Shown: in pieces, positions 26,402-34,841 of the stretch
Position numbering within the stretch: position 1 is the first letter of the stretch
Layout of the letters: each line of letters begins with the position of its first letter
From: Massilia sp. ST3
GTDB taxonomy: Bacteria; Pseudomonadota; Gammaproteobacteria; Burkholderiales; Burkholderiaceae_D
Assembly: GCF_018119405.1 (NCBI RefSeq)
Contig: NZ_JAGPWC010000003.1
Coordinates: 1-64,000, forward strand
Length of the DNA stretch: 64,000 nucleotides
Reading direction: 5' to 3'
Program-made: the position numbers and the translations under genes
Notes under the pieces: model-generated
Database searches by the model: none
What the model was told of the DNA's origin: nothing
What the model saw: the letters and a program-made list of their open reading frames with translations, nothing else

Positions 26402-27343
26402 GTGATTATCCGAGACCGGCCCTCTGGGCTCAAGCTGTTCCTGCTCCTGCGCGGTTCCATCCTGCCGCGCATCCTTCCCTCCCTGGTGGTCAACATCGCG
26501 GTGGCCCTCCTGGTGACCTGGTCGCACGGCGACTTGTGGGACCTGAAGATCACGCTCACCACCATCCCTTTCACCCTGATCGGCCTGCCGCTCGCGATCT
26601 TCCTCGGCTTTCGCAACAACTCGGCCTACGACCGCTTCTGGGAAGGACGCAAGCTGTGGGGCGAGCTGGTGCTGCGCAGCCGCAACCTCGCGCGCCAGTG
26701 CCTCAGCCTGGTCGAAGGGGAGGGCGAAGGCTGCGCCGCCGACGGCCTCGGCGACCTGCGGGTGCGCATGGTCCTGCGCGCCATCGCTTTCTCCCATGCC
26801 TTGCGCGACCAGCTGCGTCAGCAGCCGCTCGACCCCCGCCTGGCCGGCATGCTGCAGCAAGAAGAACACGCGCAGCTGGCCCGCGCCGCCAACCGTCCCG
26901 ACTACCTGATGCAGCGCATGGGCCAGGACCTGCGCCGCTGCCTGGCCGACCAGCGCATCGATCCCTGCCTGGCCGCGAGCGTGGACGCCAGCTTGTCCGC
27001 GATGACGGCCGCCGCCGCATCCTGCGAGCGCATCAAGAACACGCCGGTGCCGTTCTCGTATTCGCTGCTGCTGCACCGCACCGCCTACCTGTACTGCTTC
27101 CTGCTGCCCTTCGGCCTGGTCGACACCATCGGCTTCATGACGCCGGTCGTGGTGGCCATCGTGGCCTACACCTTCTTCGGCCTCGACGCCCTGGGCGACG
27201 AGCTGGAAGAACCCTTCGGCACCGAACCCAACAACCTGCCGCTTGACGCCATCTGCCGCGCGATCGAGATCGACCTGCGCAGCGCCCTGGGCGACGAACA
27301 TTTGCCGCCGCCGCTGGCGCCGCTCGACTACCTCCTCACCTAG
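26402..27343 (+). CDS. Bestrophin-family ion channel
   Basis: A 313-residue inner-membrane protein of the bacterial bestrophin (YneE/UPF0187) family, pentameric channels for ions. Hydrophobic segments are at about 22-40 and 50-70 and again at about 225-262. Family features include the LGFRNNSAYDRFWEGRKLWGELV stretch after the second helix and the C-terminal half TAYLYCFLLPFGLVD ... YTFFGLDALGDELEEPFGTEPNNLPL. The GTG start at 26402 gives the expected length of about 300. Divergent from the HpaR-like regulator across twin operator candidates, so likely controlled by it. The CoA-transferase follows after 16 bases and may be co-transcribed. Confidence 0.9.
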   Translation: MIIRDRPSGLKLFLLLRGSILPRILPSLVVNIAVALLVTWSHGDLWDLKITLTTIPFTLIGLPLAIFLGFRNNSAYDRFWEGRKLWGELVLRSRNLARQCLSLVEGEGEGCAADGLGDLRVRMVLRAIAFSHALRDQLRQQPLDPRLAGMLQQEEHAQLARAANRPDYLMQRMGQDLRRCLADQRIDPCLAASVDASLSAMTAAAASCERIKNTPVPFSYSLLLHRTAYLYCFLLPFGLVDTIGFMTPVVVAIVAYTFFGLDALGDELEEPFGTEPNNLPLDAICRAIEIDLRSALGDEHLPPPLAPLDYLLT

Positions 27344-27359
27344 CATCGGGAACACTGCC

Positions 27360-28871
27360 ATGCACCACGACGACCACGTTCGACAAGACCGCATCCGCCT
27401 GCCGCTCCTGCGCGAGCGCATCACCAGCGCCGCCCGGGCGGCCGAATGGATCAGCGACGGCATGACCGTCGGCATGAGCGGCTTCACCCGCGCCGGCGAC
27501 GCCAAGGCGGTGCCGCTGGCCCTGGCCGAGCGCGCCCGCAACGCGCCCCTGAAGATCACCCTGATGACCGGCGCCTCGCTCGGCAGCGACATCGACAGCA
27601 CCCTGGCGCAGAGCGGCGCCCTGGCGCGGCGCATGCCCTTCCAGGCCGACCCCGCGCTGCGCGCGGCGATCAACCGCGGCGAGGTGATGTTCGTCGACCA
27701 GCATCTGTCCGAGACCGTGGAACTGCTGCGCACGCGCCAGATCGCCCCGGTCGACGTGGCCGTGATCGAAGCGGTGGCCATCACCGAAGACGGCGCCATC
27801 ATCCCGACCACCTCGGTCGGCAACAGCGCCAGCTTCGCGATCCTGGCCGACAAGGTGATCGTCGAGATCAACCTGAGCCAGTCGCCGGAACTCGAAGGCC
27901 TGCACGACATCTTCATCCCCAAGCACCGTCCGCGCCGCGAGCCCATGCCGCTCATGAACGTGAGCGACCGCATCGGCGCCAGCGCCATCGCCATCCCGCC
28001 GGAGAAGATCGTCGCCATCGTCCTGACCGAGAAGCACGACAGCGCCTCCACCATCCTGCCGCCGGACGAGGAGACGGCCGCCATCGCGCGCCACCTGACC
28101 GGCTTCTTCAACGCCGAGATCGCGCAAGGCCGCCTGACCGAGCGCCTGATGCCGATCCAGGCCGGCATCGGCACCATCGCCAATGCGGTGCTGGCGGGGC
28201 TGGTCGACGGACCGTTCCGCAACCTGACCATGTACTCGGAAGTATTGCAGGACTCGACCTTCGACCTGTTCGACGCAGGGCTGCTCGACTTCGCATCGGG
28301 GTCCTCGATCACCCTGTCCGAGGCCAAGGGCCGCCAGGTGTTCGCCGACTTCGGGCGCTACAAGGACCGCCTGGTGCTGCGCCCGCAGGAGGTGAGCAAC
28401 CATCCGGAAGTCATCCGCCGCCTCGGCATCATCGCCATCAACACGGCGCTCGAGTGCGACATCTACGGCAACGTGAATTCGACCCACGTGTCGGGCACCC
28501 ACATGATGAACGGGATCGGCGGCTCGGGCGACTTCGCGCGCAACGCCTATTTATCCGTGTTCGCGACCAAGTCGGTGGCAAAGGGCGGGAAGATCTCGAG
28601 CATCGTGCCGATGGTGTCGCACGTGGACCACAACGAGCACGACGTCGACATCATCGTCACCGAAGCCGGCCTGGCCGATCTACGCGGGCTGGCGCCGCGC
28701 GAACGGGCGCAGCGCATCATCAACCACTGCGTGGCGGAGCCGTACAAGGCGATGCTGAGGGAGTATGTGGAGGAGGCGCAGCGCGGAGGAGGGCAGACGC
28801 CGCATGTGCTGGAGAAGGCGTTCTCGTGGCATGTGCGGTACAGGGAGACGGGGTCGATGCTGCCGACGTAA
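27360..28871 (+). CDS. Acetyl-CoA hydrolase/transferase (succinate:acetate CoA-transferase type)
   Basis: A 503-residue class I CoA-transferase that probably exchanges CoA between succinyl-CoA and acetate (AarC/Cat1/ScpC group). The catalytic glutamate in YSEVLQDST is residue 294, the same number as in the well-studied AarC of Acetobacter. The oxyanion/CoA-binding GIGGSGDFARNAY motif is present, as is SGFTRAGDAKAVP near the N-terminus. ATG 27360 is used because the 3' end of the bestrophin gene lies just upstream (16-base gap). It ends before a REP-like pair that separates it from the convergent M28 gene. The carboxylate pair actually used is inferred. Confidence 0.92.
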   Translation: MHHDDHVRQDRIRLPLLRERITSAARAAEWISDGMTVGMSGFTRAGDAKAVPLALAERARNAPLKITLMTGASLGSDIDSTLAQSGALARRMPFQADPALRAAINRGEVMFVDQHLSETVELLRTRQIAPVDVAVIEAVAITEDGAIIPTTSVGNSASFAILADKVIVEINLSQSPELEGLHDIFIPKHRPRREPMPLMNVSDRIGASAIAIPPEKIVAIVLTEKHDSASTILPPDEETAAIARHLTGFFNAEIAQGRLTERLMPIQAGIGTIANAVLAGLVDGPFRNLTMYSEVLQDSTFDLFDAGLLDFASGSSITLSEAKGRQVFADFGRYKDRLVLRPQEVSNHPEVIRRLGIIAINTALECDIYGNVNSTHVSGTHMMNGIGGSGDFARNAYLSVFATKSVAKGGKISSIVPMVSHVDHNEHDVDIIVTEAGLADLRGLAPRERAQRIINHCVAEPYKAMLREYVEEAQRGGGQTPHVLEKAFSWHVRYRETGSMLPT

Positions 28872-28885
28872 GCTCGGTGCACATC

Positions 28886-28974
28886 AACTTGGGTCCCCGC
28901 CTCCGCGGGGATGACGGAGCATGCGTCAGTGGTACTGCTTGCACGTCATCCCCGCGAAGGCGGGGACCCAAGTT
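28886..28974. repeat. Inverted pair of REP-like units
   Basis: The units at 28886-28916 and 28944-28974 are inverted copies sharing CGTCATCCCCGCG...GCGGGGACCCAAGTT, with a 27-base loop. They lie between the convergent CoA-transferase and M28 genes and could fold into a long hairpin on either strand. They match the units at 39113-39239 almost exactly. Confidence 0.85.
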
Positions 28975-28998
28975 CTTCAAGCGAAGTCGTACAGCCAG

Positions 28999-30642
28999 TT
29001 ACTTCGCCGCCGTCCGCCCCTTCCCAAACGCATCCCCCGCCTTCCACGCCGGCATCTTCGGCGCATCGGCGACGGCGCGCCCCAGGTTCAGCGTGAATTG
29101 CGCCTGCTGCACCATCCCCGCCAGGTCCCAGCTCGGATCATATTCGTCCGACACCTGGTGGTAGCGTGCGCGATAGGCCTTCTGCTTGGCGTCGTTCGCC
29201 TCCACATCCTTCACCCAGCTGTGTCCCGCGCCCACCGAGAACGCCGGCACGCCGGCCTTGGCGAAGCTGAAGTGGTCGCTGCGGAAGTAGCCGCCGGCCA
29301 GGTCGGGCTTGACCGGGGCGATCTGCAGGCCCATGGACTTGGCGGTGGCGGCGGCCATCGCGCCCAGGTCGGTGCGCTCGCTGCCCGGCACGTTGACGTC
29401 CTTGGCCAGGCCCACGAAGTTCAGGCTGTCCAGGTTCAGGTTGGCGGCGGTCTTCTCGATCGGCCACAGCGGCTTGCTGGCGTAGGCGGCGCTGCCCAGC
29501 AGGCCTTGTTCTTCGGCCGCGACCCACAGGAACATCTGGCTGCGCTTGGCCGGGTTGCGCACGGCTTCCTGCGCCATCGCCAGCAGGGCGGCGGTGCCGG
29601 AGGCATTGTCGACCGCGCCGTTGAAGATGGTGTCGCCTTGCTCACCCTGCTTGCCCATGTGGTCCCAGTGCGCGCTGTAGATCACGACTTCGTCCTTGAG
29701 CTTGGGGTCGGTGCCCGGCACCACGCCGGCCACGTTGAACTCGTTCAGGGTGCGCACCGCGGCGCGTGCCTCGCCCTTGACGCGGGCGTTCAGCACCACC
29801 GGCTTGAAGTTCTTGTCTTCCGCGGCGGCGCGCAGCTTGTCCAGGTCCTGGCCGGCGGCTGCGAACAGCTTGCGCGCGGTGGCGTCGGTCATCCAGCCTT
29901 CGAAGCCGGCGCCCAGCTCGCCCTCGGCCAGCTGGAAGCGCTCGGCGTTGGCCCAGCTGTTCTGCACCACGCTCCAGCCGTAGGAGGCCGAGGCGTCGGT
30001 ATGGATCAGCAGCACGCCGGCCGCGCCCTGGCGCGCCGCTTCCTCGAGCTTGTAGGTCCAGCGGCCGTAATAGGTCAGGCCGGCGCCGTTGAAGCGCTTC
30101 GGCTCGGCCGCGGTCGGGGCCGGGTCGTTCACCATCATCACCAGGACCTTGCCCTTGGCGTCCAGGCCCTTGAAGTCGTCCCAGCCTTCCTCGGCGGCGC
30201 TGATGCCGTAGCCGACGAAGACCATTTCCGCGTCCAGCGCGTGGTCGGCCTTGGCGTCGCCCGGACCCCAGACCCAGTCGGCGCCGAACTGCAGCGGCAG
30301 CGCCTGGCCGCCGGCCACGATGCCGACATTGCTCTGCTGCGGCAGGGCGCGCACGCCGGCGATCTTGACCGGCTGGCGGAAGCTGGCGCCGTTGGCCGGC
30401 TTCAGGCCGGCAGCAAGCGCCTGGGTCTCGAGATAGGTGACGGTCAGTTCGCCGCCGCGCTGGCCGGTGCCGCGTCCTTCGACGGCGTCGGAGGCCAGGA
30501 AGGCCAGGTGTGCGCGCAGCGGCGCTTCCTTGACGGTGGCTTGCGACACAGCTTGCTTTTTAGCGGCCGCGTGGGCCGGGTAGGCCAGTGCCAGGCTGCC
30601 CGCCAGGGCGGTGAGGACAACGAAGGAGACGATCTTGTGCAT
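28999..30642 (-). CDS. M28 family zinc metallopeptidase with PA domain
   Basis: A 547-residue exported aminopeptidase-like enzyme. It has a signal peptide (about 1-26, ALAYPAHAAA). A protease-associated domain lies within about 130-260. The M28 catalytic domain carries both zinc sites: His325/Asp327 in SAHWDHMG, bridging Asp345 in NGAVDNASG, Glu377-Glu378 in AAEEQGLLG, and His in YFRSDHFSFA. All ligands are intact, in contrast with the next gene upstream on the same strand. ATG 30642 has an AGGA site. It is 84 bases downstream of the M28-like membrane gene and may be co-transcribed with it. Confidence 0.93.
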   Translation of the reverse strand: MHKIVSFVVLTALAGSLALAYPAHAAAKKQAVSQATVKEAPLRAHLAFLASDAVEGRGTGQRGGELTVTYLETQALAAGLKPANGASFRQPVKIAGVRALPQQSNVGIVAGGQALPLQFGADWVWGPGDAKADHALDAEMVFVGYGISAAEEGWDDFKGLDAKGKVLVMMVNDPAPTAAEPKRFNGAGLTYYGRWTYKLEEAARQGAAGVLLIHTDASASYGWSVVQNSWANAERFQLAEGELGAGFEGWMTDATARKLFAAAGQDLDKLRAAAEDKNFKPVVLNARVKGEARAAVRTLNEFNVAGVVPGTDPKLKDEVVIYSAHWDHMGKQGEQGDTIFNGAVDNASGTAALLAMAQEAVRNPAKRSQMFLWVAAEEQGLLGSAAYASKPLWPIEKTAANLNLDSLNFVGLAKDVNVPGSERTDLGAMAAATAKSMGLQIAPVKPDLAGGYFRSDHFSFAKAGVPAFSVGAGHSWVKDVEANDAKQKAYRARYHQVSDEYDPSWDLAGMVQQAQFTLNLGRAVADAPKMPAWKAGDAFGKGRTAAK

Positions 30643-30726
30643 GGAATCCTGCTGCGGAAGTGGGTTGTGTATTTACCGTGATGGGCACGCACGCCAGCGC
30701 GTGCGCGGACATTGTATGCCAAGCGC

Positions 30727-33081
30727 CTAGTAAAACCGCAGGATGTCCTTCGACACCGTGGTCCCCGTGTCCGGCAGCAGCGGCGGGGCATCGGCAGGGC
30801 GCGCCGGCAGCAGGTGCTGCGGCAGTCCCGGGATGCGCTCTTCCACCGTCACCGCGAAGATGTCTTCGGGCTTGGCCTCGATCTCGAACTCCATGGTGCG
30901 GTCCTCCATGCCGTACAGCGACACCCACCACGGGCCTTCCGTGCTGGTCAGCGGGCGGCCGTCCAGGCGCGAGCGCAGCGGCTTGGTGCCGGACACCCAC
31001 ATCTCGATGTGCGGCGCCTTGTTCTTCGAGCGCACCGTGAAGCGCCCGTAGCGCACCTTGCCCTCCGCATTGCGCATCACGGTACTGCGCAGGAGGTAGG
31101 TCTCGGGGAAGGACAAGGCATCGTCGCGCGGCGCCACCGCATGCCACTGGCGCGGGCTGTTCCAGCCGAAGGCGTCGACGTAGATGGCCGGCTCGCGCTG
31201 GTCCGGGAACACCTGCCGGGTCCAGGCGTCGAGCGGCTGCGGCGGCATCAGCCAGTAGGCGCGCCAGGTGTTCATGTCCTTGAGATAGGTGAGCCGGTTG
31301 GGTGGCGGCGTGGATTCGTCGGGTGTGGGCGCGGCCGTGGTGCGCGGCAGCGCAAGGCCCAGCGCCAGGGCCAGCGCCAGCGCGGCGGTGAGCGCATGCG
31401 GCGCGCGCAGCATCAGCAGCGGCGCGGCGAAGCACAGCATCGGCAGCGCGACCAGCACGGCCGCCACGTACAGGCCATGCGGCGCCAGGGTCGTCCAGGC
31501 TTCGCGCAGCCCGGGCGGCAGCAGGAGCGCGGCGGGCGCCAGCCCGGCCAGCAGCACCAGCGCGCGCACGGCCGGCAGACGGGCCGGCGCCCAGCTTGAC
31601 GCCAGCACCAGGTAGGCCGCCAGCGCCCCCAGCAGCGGCCAGGCATACAGGTAGCCGGCGCCGGGCCGCAGGGACATCAACAGGACCAGCGCCGCCAGCG
31701 CCCAGGCCAGCGGCCCCAGCACCGCGGCCGCCTGGCCCGCCACGCGCCGCACCACCAGCAGCGCGGCCAGGAAACCGATCGCAACAAACGCGCCGGCGGC
31801 CAGCGCCACGCTGTAGTCATCCGCCAGCGCCGCCGCCCACAAGGATTCGCGCTGCCACCAGACGGCGGTACGCGCCGCCACCAGCAGCAGCGCCGCCCCG
31901 AACAGTCCCTGCACGGCCGGGACCGCGCCCAGCTGGCGGAAGGAGAGCACGCAGGCGCCCAGCAGCAGCAGGAGCGCCACCCGCGCCACGCCCCAGGCCA
32001 GGTCGGGCGAGTGGTGCACCGGTCCCAGTCCGGGCAGCGCAAACCAGGCGTGGCCGGGATGCCGGCCGCGCGCCAGCGTCGCGTCGCCGAACTCGCGCGC
32101 CAGGCGCAGCATGGCGTCCCCCATGTGCAGCAGGGTGGCATGCTCCAGCCTCGCCGGCACGTCGTTGGCGCGCTCCCAGTCGAAGCGCTTTTCCGTGTTC
32201 GCGAACAGCAGCACGGGCGCGTCCAGTTCCGCCAGCGGTCCGATATCCGGGTGCTGGGGCATGGGCGGCATCAGCGCCGCCGCCAGCGAGGTGCCGCCGG
32301 CGTCCGGCGCGGCGCGCGCCCAGCCGCGCAGCGCGTCCTTGCCGGCGCCGCTGGCTGCGAACAGGCGCAACGGACCGCCGCTGCCCGCACTGTCGAAGCG
32401 CAGGGCCAGGCCGATGTGCCGGGACAGCGGATGCTGCTCGACGAAGCCCTTGGTCCCGAGCCCGCCCACGTGTTCGCCGTCGGCGAACAGCAGGACGATG
32501 TCGTTGGCGCTGGGGCCCTCGCGCCGCAGCGCCCGTGCCGTTTCCAGCAGCGCCGCCACCGGGGCCGCCGCACGCGCCGCACCCAGCGTAGCGCCGCCGC
32601 TGTCGTAGTGGGCGGTGAGCAGCAGGGCGGGCCGGCGCAACCGGTCCTGCCTGTGGCCGGGAATGCGCAGCACGATGTTGTTCACCACGCCGATGCTGGT
32701 GTGGACGCCGAATTGCAGCACCGAGCGGCGCACCGTGGCGCGCTGGACCTCGGGCGCGTAGCCCATGGCGCGCAGCTGGCCGAGGATGTAGTCGCGCGCC
32801 CGGGCGTTGGCCGCGGTGGCGATCGGCCGCGGCGCCACGCTCAGCGCCGTCACGTGCTCCATGGCGCGCGCCTGCCAGCGCGCGGGCTCGGGCAGCACCG
32901 GCGCCGGGATCGGCACGGGCGCCAGGGCAAGCCAGGCCAGGATGGCCAGCGCCAGGCAGGCGGCCAGGCTGGATAGCAGCCCTGCCAGCGGCCTGGTCCC
33001 GGCCAGGCGCGAAAGCGGCACGACTGAGGGAATGGCTGAGGGAATGGCTGAGTGTACTACGGGGGGAACGGCGTCTTCCAT
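30727..33081 (-). CDS. Membrane M28-peptidase-like protein, probably catalytically impaired
   Basis: A 784-residue protein with an N-terminal membrane anchor (about 33-55), a periplasmic M28-like domain (about 65-335), about nine further hydrophobic helices (365-600) and a C-terminal soluble domain (about 610-780), as in Fxna-like M28 proteins. The first motif LLTAHYDSGG (His158, Asp160) is kept. The following loop GAARAAAPVAALLE lacks the bridging Asp. The DGEE motif reads DGEH (201-204), losing the second-site Glu. The region where YHT-type His should occur reads KRFDWERAND. Asp230 is present. Several metal ligands therefore appear lost. GGAG precedes the ATG. Confidence 0.85.
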   Translation of the reverse strand: MEDAVPPVVHSAIPSAIPSVVPLSRLAGTRPLAGLLSSLAACLALAILAWLALAPVPIPAPVLPEPARWQARAMEHVTALSVAPRPIATAANARARDYILGQLRAMGYAPEVQRATVRRSVLQFGVHTSIGVVNNIVLRIPGHRQDRLRRPALLLTAHYDSGGATLGAARAAAPVAALLETARALRREGPSANDIVLLFADGEHVGGLGTKGFVEQHPLSRHIGLALRFDSAGSGGPLRLFAASGAGKDALRGWARAAPDAGGTSLAAALMPPMPQHPDIGPLAELDAPVLLFANTEKRFDWERANDVPARLEHATLLHMGDAMLRLAREFGDATLARGRHPGHAWFALPGLGPVHHSPDLAWGVARVALLLLLGACVLSFRQLGAVPAVQGLFGAALLLVAARTAVWWQRESLWAAALADDYSVALAAGAFVAIGFLAALLVVRRVAGQAAAVLGPLAWALAALVLLMSLRPGAGYLYAWPLLGALAAYLVLASSWAPARLPAVRALVLLAGLAPAALLLPPGLREAWTTLAPHGLYVAAVLVALPMLCFAAPLLMLRAPHALTAALALALALGLALPRTTAAPTPDESTPPPNRLTYLKDMNTWRAYWLMPPQPLDAWTRQVFPDQREPAIYVDAFGWNSPRQWHAVAPRDDALSFPETYLLRSTVMRNAEGKVRYGRFTVRSKNKAPHIEMWVSGTKPLRSRLDGRPLTSTEGPWWVSLYGMEDRTMEFEIEAKPEDIFAVTVEERIPGLPQHLLPARPADAPPLLPDTGTTVSKDILRFY

Positions 33082-33139
33082 GCTTCTCTCTCCTTATTGT
33101 TGTTGTGCTCCCGCAGGCCTTGCCGGCCTGTCTGTAAAC

Positions 33140-33177
33140 AAAAAAAAGCCCGCCGAACTGGGAGAAGCAGGGCGGGC
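33140..33177 (-). terminator. Intrinsic terminator of tonB
   Basis: On the minus strand, GCCCGCC (33171-33177) and GGCGGGC (33148-33154) form a 7-bp GC stem with a 16-base loop, followed by a T8 run (33140-33147). It ends the tonB transcript before the downstream M28-like gene. Confidence 0.85.
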
Positions 33178-33198
33178 AAGAGGGGAAAATCGATACGG

Positions 33199-33861
33199 CT
33201 ATTCAAGGGTCCAGACATAGGCCAGCTGCGCCCAGCCGGCTTCGGCGACGCCGTTGTTCATGGCCGGCTTGAACTGGCACAGCGACAGGGCGTTGACGGC
33301 GGCGCGGTCCAGTTCGCGCGAGCCGCTCGAACTCTGGATGCGCGAATCCTTCACGCGGCCGTCGGCGCCGACCATCAGGGCCAGGGTCACGGTGCCGGTC
33401 TCGCCGTTGCGGGCGGCGCGCGCCGGGTAGTCGGGCTTGGCGCAGCCGTTGGCGTCGGCCAGCACGGCGCTGCGCATCTGGCCGCTGTTGGCCGAGGGCT
33501 CGGCCGGCGGCGCGTCGCTGGGCGCCGACTGCATCGGTTCGGCCGGCTGCGGCTGGGCCTCGAGGGTGGCGCTCACGGTCGGCTCCGGCGGCGGCTCGAC
33601 CTCGGCCACTTCGACCTTGGGCACCACGATTTCCGGCGGCGCGACCTTGGTCTGCGGCTTGGGCGGTTCCGGCGGCGGCGAGGGTGGCGGGATGTCCGGC
33701 TTGATCCAGACCAGCTTGTCCTCGACCATCGCCGGCAGCGAGATGGTTTTCGAGTTCATCGTCTGGATGACCCCCATCGCCACCAGCACGTGCAGTCCCG
33801 CGACCAGGGCCACCCGGCCCGCCTTGCCGCCCGTTCCATCGTTCAGGTGAGAGAAATGCAT
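33199..33861 (-). CDS. tonB: Energy transducer TonB
   Basis: A 220-residue protein linking the ExbBD proton-motive complex to outer-membrane TonB-dependent transporters. It has an N-terminal membrane anchor (about 17-34) and a Pro-rich periplasmic spacer (about 57-125; PDIPPPSPPPEPPKPQ). The C-terminal TonB domain shows YPARAARNGETGTVTLALMV, ELDRAAVNALSLCQFKPA and AYVWTLE. GGAG 7 bases upstream supports the ATG. No exbB/exbD is adjacent, so it is probably one of several TonB paralogues. It is monocistronic, ending at its own terminator. Confidence 0.92.
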   Translation of the reverse strand: MHFSHLNDGTGGKAGRVALVAGLHVLVAMGVIQTMNSKTISLPAMVEDKLVWIKPDIPPPSPPPEPPKPQTKVAPPEIVVPKVEVAEVEPPPEPTVSATLEAQPQPAEPMQSAPSDAPPAEPSANSGQMRSAVLADANGCAKPDYPARAARNGETGTVTLALMVGADGRVKDSRIQSSSGSRELDRAAVNALSLCQFKPAMNNGVAEAGWAQLAYVWTLE

Positions 33862-34180
33862 GACATTCTCCTTTTCTTAAAGCGCCCGGCTGACCGCTTG
33901 GCTGAGCTTGTGTTACCTCGAAGGAAGACAAAAACTACATACGTTGGAATCAATATATGCTAGGACATAGCAATATGTAAAGCGATTCCTTAGCAAAATC
34001 GTTACCAGATGTGAGATAGAAAACTGTTGCGCTTGCTCGTCTATACAGCCGAGGCCCCTCGCGCGCCGCGGCGTTGTATGGAATAATCCATTTGTCACAT
34101 TGGTCCTTCCGGGTGCTGGTAAGTCCGGATGCCACCGTTTGGTAGGTAGATGTCAGCGGCTGCGATAGCCCGGAGAGAAG
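33862..34180. other. 319-bp divergent spacer, tonB / response regulator
   Basis: An intergenic region with promoters for both flanking genes. It is AT-rich around 33910-34010 (ATATGCTAGGACATAGCAAT and neighbours) and holds GGAGAGAAG just before ATG 34181. I see no gene, repeat or strong hairpin. Confidence 0.4.
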
Positions 34181-34834
34181 ATGGCAACACAGAACAGCAA
34201 ACCCATCCGTGTCATGCTTGCCGACGATCATCCGATCGTCATGACCGGCTTCGCCATGTCGCTCGAAGCGGCGGGCATGCAAGTGGTGGGACAGGCCAAG
34301 ACGCCGGATGAAGCGACTGCGCTGTACGCCGCCGAGCGTCCGGACGTCGCCGTGCTCGACATGCGTTTCGGCACCGAACTGACCGGCCTGGACGCCGCCC
34401 AGACCATACTCAAGAATGATCCCCAGGCAAAAATCGTTTTCCTCAGTCAGTTTGATCAAGATAGTTTGATCAAGGAAACGTACCGCATGGGCGCCCACGC
34501 CTTCGTTACCAAGGATTGCGACCCGGCCGACCTCGCCACCGCAGTGCGCTATGCGCGCGAAGGCAAGTTGTACTTCCTGCCGCAGATCGCCGCCCGCCTG
34601 GCCAGCATGGCGGTGCGCGGCGAAGTGACGCCCCAGTCCCAGCTCGACGAGCGCGGGCTGGAGATCTTCAAGCTGATGGCCGAGGGCATGACCAACGCCG
34701 AGATCGCCGAAAAGCTCGACCTGTCGACCAAGACGATCAGCAACATTAGCCAGTCGATCAAGGAAAAGCTGGGCGTGCACCGCCAGGCCAGCATCACCCT
34801 GCTGGCCGTCAAGCACGGCCTGATCGAACCCTGA
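34181..34834 (+). CDS. NarL/FixJ-family response regulator
   Basis: A 217-residue two-component output regulator. The receiver domain (about 8-125) has the acidic pocket ADDHP, phospho-acceptor Asp60 in VAVLDMRFG and conserved Lys111 in FVTKDCD. The C-terminal LuxR-type HTH (about 150-210) includes LDERGLEIFKLMAEGMTNAEIAEKLDLSTKTISN. GGAGAGAAG lies immediately before the ATG. It is the first gene of a tight three-gene operon, 7 bases before a periplasmic binding protein, which in turn overlaps the histidine kinase, so the three probably form one pathway. Confidence 0.94.
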   Translation: MATQNSKPIRVMLADDHPIVMTGFAMSLEAAGMQVVGQAKTPDEATALYAAERPDVAVLDMRFGTELTGLDAAQTILKNDPQAKIVFLSQFDQDSLIKETYRMGAHAFVTKDCDPADLATAVRYAREGKLYFLPQIAARLASMAVRGEVTPQSQLDERGLEIFKLMAEGMTNAEIAEKLDLSTKTISNISQSIKEKLGVHRQASITLLAVKHGLIEP

Positions 34835-34841
34835 GCCCGCG

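Noticed and set aside
33031..33057. Short tandem repeat GAATGGCTGAGG at the start of the M28-like membrane gene
   Set aside because: Only two copies, coding for SAIP repeats in a disordered N-terminus; too small to treat as a functional repeat.
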